Assembly (NCBI GenBank): GCA_035544635.1 | Contig: DATKDQ010000154.1 | Coordinates: forward strand, 1-9,319 | Direction of reading: 5' to 3' | DNA length: 9,319 bases | Origin: DATAFT01 sp035544635 | GTDB taxonomy: Bacteria; Acidobacteriota; Thermoanaerobaculia; Multivoradales; Multivoraceae | Shown: in pieces, positions 6,539-9,319 of the stretch | Layout of the letters: every line of letters begins with the position of its first letter | How positions within the stretch are numbered: position 1 is the stretch's first letter | The notes under the pieces: generated by a model | Database searches by the model: none | What the model was told of the DNA's origin: nothing | Seen by the model: only the letters and a program-made list of their open reading frames with translations | Program-made: the position numbers and the translations under genes

Positions 6539-8017
6539 GTGTCGTCGGGATCCCGCTCCGAGCCCCCGTTCGAGCCGTCAGCGCACATGACCCCCGACGA
6601 GTTCCGTCGGTGGGGGCATGCCCTGGTCGACTGGCTGGCGGAGTATCGCGAGCGCGTCGAGGAGCTGCCGGTCCTCTCGCGTGCGCATCCGGGCGAGATC
6701 CGAGCCGCGCTGCCGCCGGCGGCGCCCGCCGAGGGTGAGACCTTCGACCGCATCCTCGCCGACGTCGACCGAGTGATCCTGCCCGGCGTCACGCACTGGC
6801 AGTCCCCCAACTTCTTCGCCTATTTTCCGGCGAACGCGTCCGGCCCCTCGATCCTCGGCGAGCTGCTGTCGGCCGGGCTCGGCGTGCAGGGCATGCTGTG
6901 GGCAACCAGCCCCGCGTGCACCGAGCTCGAGACCCACCTGCTCGACTGGCTGGTCGACATGATGGGGCTGCCCGCCGGCTTCAAGTCGAGCACCGCCGGC
7001 GGCGGCGTGATCCAGGACAGCGCGTCGAGCGCCAATCTCTGCGCCATCCTGGCCGCGCGCGAGCGGGCCACCGGAGGGGCGTCGAACCGCCTGGGCTGCG
7101 ATCGCGGACTGGTCGCCTATGCGTCGACCGAGACCCACTCCTCGGTGGCCAAAGGCATCAGGATCGCGGGCATCGGGGCCGAGAGTCTGCGCGTGGTCCC
7201 GGTGGATCGCGCCTTCGCGATGCGGCCGGACGAGCTCGAGCGGCACATCGATGCCGACCTCGAGGCAGGTCTCCTTCCGTTCTTCGTCTGCGCCACCGTG
7301 GGCACCACCTCGTCGCAGGCGATGGACCCCCTGCGCGCGATCGGCGAGATCTGCCGGGGTCGAGGGTTGTGGCTGCATATCGACGCGGCGATGGCGGGGA
7401 CGGCGGCACTGTGCCCCGAGCTTCGCCATCTCCAGGACGGTGTCGAGCTCGCCGACAGCTACTGCTTCGATCCGCACAAGTGGATGTTCACCAACTTCGA
7501 CTGCACCTGCATGTGGGTGGCGGACCGCCGCGCGCTGATCGAAGCGCTCGCCATCACCCCCGAGTACCTTCGCAACCGCGCCTCCGAGTCGGGCGAGGTG
7601 ATCGACTACCGCGATTGGCACGTGCCGCTGGGGCGGAGGTTTCGGTCGCTCAAGCTGTGGTTCGTCATTCGTCACTACGGAGTGGACGGCCTGCGCCGCC
7701 ACATCCGCCGGCACGTCGAGTGGACCCGGGAGCTGCGCTCGTGGATCGAGGCCGATGGCCGCTTCGAGCTGGCGGCGCCGACTCCCCTCGACCTGGTCTG
7801 CTTCCGCCTGCGCGCCGGCGACGCGGCGACCCAGGCCCTGCTCGACCGGCTGAATCGGAGCGGAAGGCTGTACCTCACCTCGACCCGGCTCGACGACAAG
7901 CTGACGATTCGTCTCTGCGTGGGCCAGACCCATACCGAGCGCAGGCACGTGGTCGCGGCGTGGGATCGCATCCGCACCGCTGCCGCCGATGTCCACGAGG
8001 GCGCCGCTGGCTCGTAG
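6539..8017 (+). CDS. Aromatic-L-amino-acid decarboxylase (PLP group II decarboxylase)
   Basis: This cytosolic PLP enzyme converts an aromatic L-amino acid (Dopa, Trp, Tyr, Phe or 5-hydroxy-Trp; the choice is unknown) to the amine and CO2. It is 492 residues from GTG 6539, the normal length for the family. The N-terminal MTPDEFRRWGHALVDWLAEY segment is typical. Other landmarks are HWQSPNFFAYFPAN (86-99), the PLP-stacking H200 (THSSVAKG), ATVGTT (252-257), D282 in HIDAAMAG (contacts the pyridine nitrogen), and the Schiff-base lysine K314 in DPHKW (codon 7478-7480). Y343 in TPEYLRN aligns with Tyr332 of mammalian Dopa decarboxylase. Phe at this position marks aldehyde synthases, so decarboxylation is predicted. 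PLGRRFRSLKLWFVIRHYG (363-381) is another family hallmark. The gene stands apart, 128 bases after the lipoprotein, and is followed by an inverted repeat. The closest bacterial proteins I recall are the Pseudomonas AADCs. No transporter or catabolic neighbour indicates a pathway. Confidence 0.93.
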   Translation: MSSGSRSEPPFEPSAHMTPDEFRRWGHALVDWLAEYRERVEELPVLSRAHPGEIRAALPPAAPAEGETFDRILADVDRVILPGVTHWQSPNFFAYFPANASGPSILGELLSAGLGVQGMLWATSPACTELETHLLDWLVDMMGLPAGFKSSTAGGGVIQDSASSANLCAILAARERATGGASNRLGCDRGLVAYASTETHSSVAKGIRIAGIGAESLRVVPVDRAFAMRPDELERHIDADLEAGLLPFFVCATVGTTSSQAMDPLRAIGEICRGRGLWLHIDAAMAGTAALCPELRHLQDGVELADSYCFDPHKWMFTNFDCTCMWVADRRALIEALAITPEYLRNRASESGEVIDYRDWHVPLGRRFRSLKLWFVIRHYGVDGLRRHIRRHVEWTRELRSWIEADGRFELAAPTPLDLVCFRLRAGDAATQALLDRLNRSGRLYLTSTRLDDKLTIRLCVGQTHTERRHVVAAWDRIRTAAADVHEGAAGS

Positions 8018-8021
8018 CTCC

Positions 8022-8043
8022 GGAAATGGTGTTTACCATTTCC
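8022..8043. repeat. Perfect 9-bp inverted repeat, operator or weak terminator
   Basis: GGAAATGGT (8022-8030) and its exact reverse complement ACCATTTCC (8035-8043) flank the 4-base spacer GTTT. It begins 4 bases after the decarboxylase stop codon. The arms are conspicuously AT-rich for this DNA. As RNA it would form a 9-bp hairpin with a tetraloop, but no U-tract follows on either strand. As DNA it has the symmetry of a repressor operator. Either reading is inference. Confidence 0.5.
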
Positions 8044-8067
8044 TCCGCTAGCCATGTCTCCCGCCGA

Positions 8068-8118
8068 GCGCCCGCGGACGGGCGCCGGCTCAGTCGCCCG
8101 TCCATTGCATGGACGGGC
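8068..8118 (+). repeat. Alternating hairpins with mutually exclusive pairing
   Basis: Three segments can pair in two ways. Segment B, CGCCCGTCC (8095-8103), is the exact reverse complement of segment A, GGACGGGCG (8076-8084). Its extended form GCCCGTCCAT (8096-8105) is also the exact reverse complement of segment C, ATGGACGGGC (8109-8118), across a 3-base loop. A small hairpin GCGCCCG-CGGA-CGGGCGC (8068-8085) competes for segment A. The layout is that of an attenuator or antiterminator, though no U-tract follows segment C. It lies about 235 bases ahead of the STAS gene. Confidence 0.5.
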
Positions 8119-8336
8119 TCCTAAGCGGCAGCGCGGCGCCAGCCTCGCGGCGTTCACCGTCTCCGCCGCCGCGGCCGTTCGTCGGCCCGCGCCGGCGGCG
8201 CGAGCCCCAGCGCCGGGGAGCGATGTACCGGTCGATGGCGCGGTCCCTGCTGATACAGTGTGTCGCCACACCGCAGCTCGGTTCGAGGCCGCGCGTCGAT
8301 CCCGGCGGCGGCAGGGCGCGTCGCTGCGGATCCAGG

Positions 8337-8344
8337 AAGGGGAG
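8337..8344 (+). promoter_or_regulatory. Ribosome binding site of the STAS gene
   Basis: AAGGGGAG ends 8 bases before ATG 8353 and supports that start. Just upstream the sequence also reads AGG, giving a purine-rich run from 8334. Confidence 0.65.
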
Positions 8345-8352
8345 CGGCGGCG

Positions 8353-8691
8353 ATGAAGATCTCGCAGAGCAAGGAAGGTCAGGTGCTCGTGATCAAGCTC
8401 GACGGGCGGATGTCGATTGGAGAAGGCGACTCCGAGGCAGGAGACGCGATCCGGTCCGCCATCGCGGCGGGCGAGAAGAAGATCCTGATCGACATGAGGA
8501 ATGTCTCCGTGCTCGATTCGTCGGGCGTGGGCGAGCTGGTGTCGTCCTACACCAGCGCGAACCGCAGGGGCGGCGTGATCAAGCTCTACGGGCTCTCGCC
8601 GCGAGTGGGCGAGGTGCTCAAGAGCACCCGCCTCGTCGGCATCTTCGACATCTTCGACGACGAGGTGAAGGCGATCGAGTCGTTCTCCTGA
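8353..8691 (+). CDS. STAS-domain protein, anti-sigma factor antagonist type
   Basis: This is a single-domain cytosolic protein of 112 residues, the standard length for the SpoIIAA/RsbV family. In that family the STAS protein binds an anti-sigma kinase and frees the sigma factor until it is phosphorylated on a conserved serine. The core VLVIKLDGRMSIGEG (11-25) and KILIDMRNVSVLDSSGVGELV (43-63) are typical. The phosphorylation-site motif is D55-S56-S57-G58, with S56 aligning with RsbV Ser56. ATG 8353 has a good ribosome binding site. No kinase (RsbW/SpoIIAB type), PP2C phosphatase or sigma factor is encoded next to it here, so its partners must lie elsewhere. In many bacteria such lone STAS proteins serve envelope or exopolysaccharide control rather than a sigma factor. 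The next gene begins 32 bases downstream and may be co-transcribed. Confidence 0.88.
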   Translation: MKISQSKEGQVLVIKLDGRMSIGEGDSEAGDAIRSAIAAGEKKILIDMRNVSVLDSSGVGELVSSYTSANRRGGVIKLYGLSPRVGEVLKSTRLVGIFDIFDDEVKAIESFS

Positions 8692-8723
8692 GACGGCAGC
8701 CGAGGTGACCACCGAGGTGCGAG

Positions 8724-9319
8724 ATGAGAGGCGAGCTTTCGCGACGCGATCTTCTCGGCGCTGCGGCGGTGGGAGCGGCGATGCAGGCCGCGGCTGAGGG
8801 CAGGGCGGTCGCCGCTCCGCCCGTGGCGCCGTCGTCCGCCGGCTGGGAGGCGATCCGGCTCGAGCGTCCGCTGCCCGTAAGCGAGGTGCCGACGCCGGCG
8901 CTCCTGGTCGACGCTGCCGCGCTCGAGCGCAACCTCCAGCGCATGGCGGCCCACGCGCGGGCGAAGGACATCGCGTTGCGCCCGCACACCAAGACCCACA
9001 AGTGCCCGCTGCTCGCGAAGCGGCAGATCGAGCACGGCGCGATCGGCGTCTGTGCCGCCAAGGTGAGCGAGGCCGAGGTGATGGTCGACGCCGGCATCGA
9101 GGCGGTGCTGGTCACCTCGCCGGTGGTGACCCGGGACAAGATCGCCCGCGTGGTCGAGCTCGCACGGCGCAGCCCGAAAGCTCAGATCGTGGTCGACAAC
9201 GCGCGCGGGGCGCGGGTCCTGAGCGAGGCGGCGGAGGCCGCCGGGATCGTGGTCGGCGTGCTCATCGACCTCGACCCTGGAATCCGCCGCACCGGAGTCG
9301 CCCCGGGCGCGCCGGCGCT
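8724..9319 (+). CDS. D-threonine aldolase / D-serine dehydratase-like PLP enzyme, 3' end missing
   Basis: This is the first 198 residues of a fold-type III (alanine-racemase-like) PLP enzyme, open to the window edge. TPALLVDAAALERNLQRM (57-74) begins the TIM barrel, and RPHTKTHK (86-93) is the family's PLP site with K90 the expected Schiff-base lysine. GVCAAKVSEAEVMVDAGI (108-125) and LIDLDPGIRRTG (180-191) also fit this group. Members act on D-threonine, D-serine or other D-3-hydroxy amino acids; the substrate here is unknown. The metal-binding His/Cys pair expected near the C-terminus is outside the window. Residues 1-30 form an apparent twin-arginine leader (SRRDLLGAAAVGAA, Arg7-Arg8), followed by a Pro/Ala-rich linker, so export is suggested. 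ATG 8724 is preceded by GAGGTG (8714-8719) at 4-base spacing. A full protein would be about 400 residues. Confidence 0.85.
   Translation, partial: MRGELSRRDLLGAAAVGAAMQAAAEGRAVAAPPVAPSSAGWEAIRLERPLPVSEVPTPALLVDAAALERNLQRMAAHARAKDIALRPHTKTHKCPLLAKRQIEHGAIGVCAAKVSEAEVMVDAGIEAVLVTSPVVTRDKIARVVELARRSPKAQIVVDNARGARVLSEAAEAAGIVVGVLIDLDPGIRRTGVAPGAPA

Larger units (their letters stand above)
8018..8352. other. 335-base gap without a convincing gene, rich in inverted repeats
   Basis: Between the decarboxylase and the STAS gene I find no convincing coding region. There is a perfect AT-rich inverted repeat at 8022-8043 and a GC-rich array of complementary segments at 8068-8118. The rest (about 8120-8330) is GC-rich sequence with no repeat or promoter I can defend. 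One open frame (8054-8356) covers most of it but reads as Arg/Ala-rich low-complexity protein and has no ribosome binding site. Its TGA overlaps the STAS ATG, probably by chance. Confidence 0.6.

Noticed and set aside
6578..7996. 472-codon open frame on the - strand across the decarboxylase gene
   Set aside because: The + strand clearly encodes a complete PLP decarboxylase here; the antisense product is His/Arg/Gly-rich with no known domain.
8231..8259. Possible promoter ahead of the STAS gene (TACAGT at 8254-8259 as -10)
   Set aside because: The -10 fit is fair but the hexamer at 17-base spacing (GTCGAT) is a poor -35, so I would not annotate it.
8054..8356. 100-codon + strand open frame whose TGA overlaps the STAS ATG
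   Set aside because: The ATGA overlap is tempting as a coupled gene, but there is no ribosome binding site, the product is Arg/Ala/Pro-rich low complexity, and it runs through the hairpin array.

Overview
The window is a stretch of very GC-rich (roughly 70% by eye) bacterial chromosome. All eight genes I can support lie on the + strand, and the first and last are cut by the window edges. The long ORFs on the - strand and in other + frames look like antisense or out-of-frame shadows of GC-rich codons. I see no mobile element, CRISPR array, tRNA or rRNA. The gene content suggests a free-living Gram-negative-type bacterium: it has a lipoprotein with a lipobox, a Tat-type leader, a topoisomerase IV pair and an aromatic amino acid decarboxylase. 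An uncultured deltaproteobacterial, Myxococcota-like or Binatota-like lineage would fit, but no marker here settles the phylum.

Bases 1-3597 hold a type IIA topoisomerase pair. It comprises the 3' part of an ATPase/Toprim subunit (ParE/GyrB family) and a 636-residue cleavage subunit (ParC/GyrA family). The cleavage subunit has a short C-terminal domain and no GyrA box, so topoisomerase IV is the better call. Several motifs, including GLNGVGTKAVNA and a KLHPHGDAS quinolone-pocket segment, recall the Bacteroidetes-style ParE/ParC proteins more than those of E. coli. Closely behind come a CorA-family divalent-cation channel (3641-4657) and, overlapping its end by 10 bases, a diacylglycerol/lipid-kinase family protein (4648-5640). 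These four genes may form one transcription unit.

After about 100 bases with a plausible sigma-70-like promoter there is a small lipoprotein with a C-x2-C-x3-C cluster (5745-6410), possibly of the YdjY type. A GC-rich hairpin follows. Then comes a PLP-dependent aromatic-L-amino-acid decarboxylase (6539-8017) with an excellent Shine-Dalgarno sequence and a complete active site.

The one sizeable gap (8018-8352) holds no convincing gene. It contains a perfect AT-rich inverted repeat and, about 25 bases on, a three-segment GC-rich array. In that array one arm can pair with either of two identical partners, an attenuator-like layout. It precedes a single-domain STAS protein (anti-sigma-factor-antagonist type, 8353-8691). 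The window ends in a PLP enzyme of the D-threonine aldolase / D-serine dehydratase type that carries an apparent twin-arginine leader (8724 to the edge).

Most of this is ordinary chromosome. The least ordinary items are the mutually exclusive hairpins, the Tat-leader PLP enzyme, the cysteine-cluster lipoprotein, and the Ala at the Ser83-equivalent position of the topoisomerase. I do not see clear evidence of a wholly new system.
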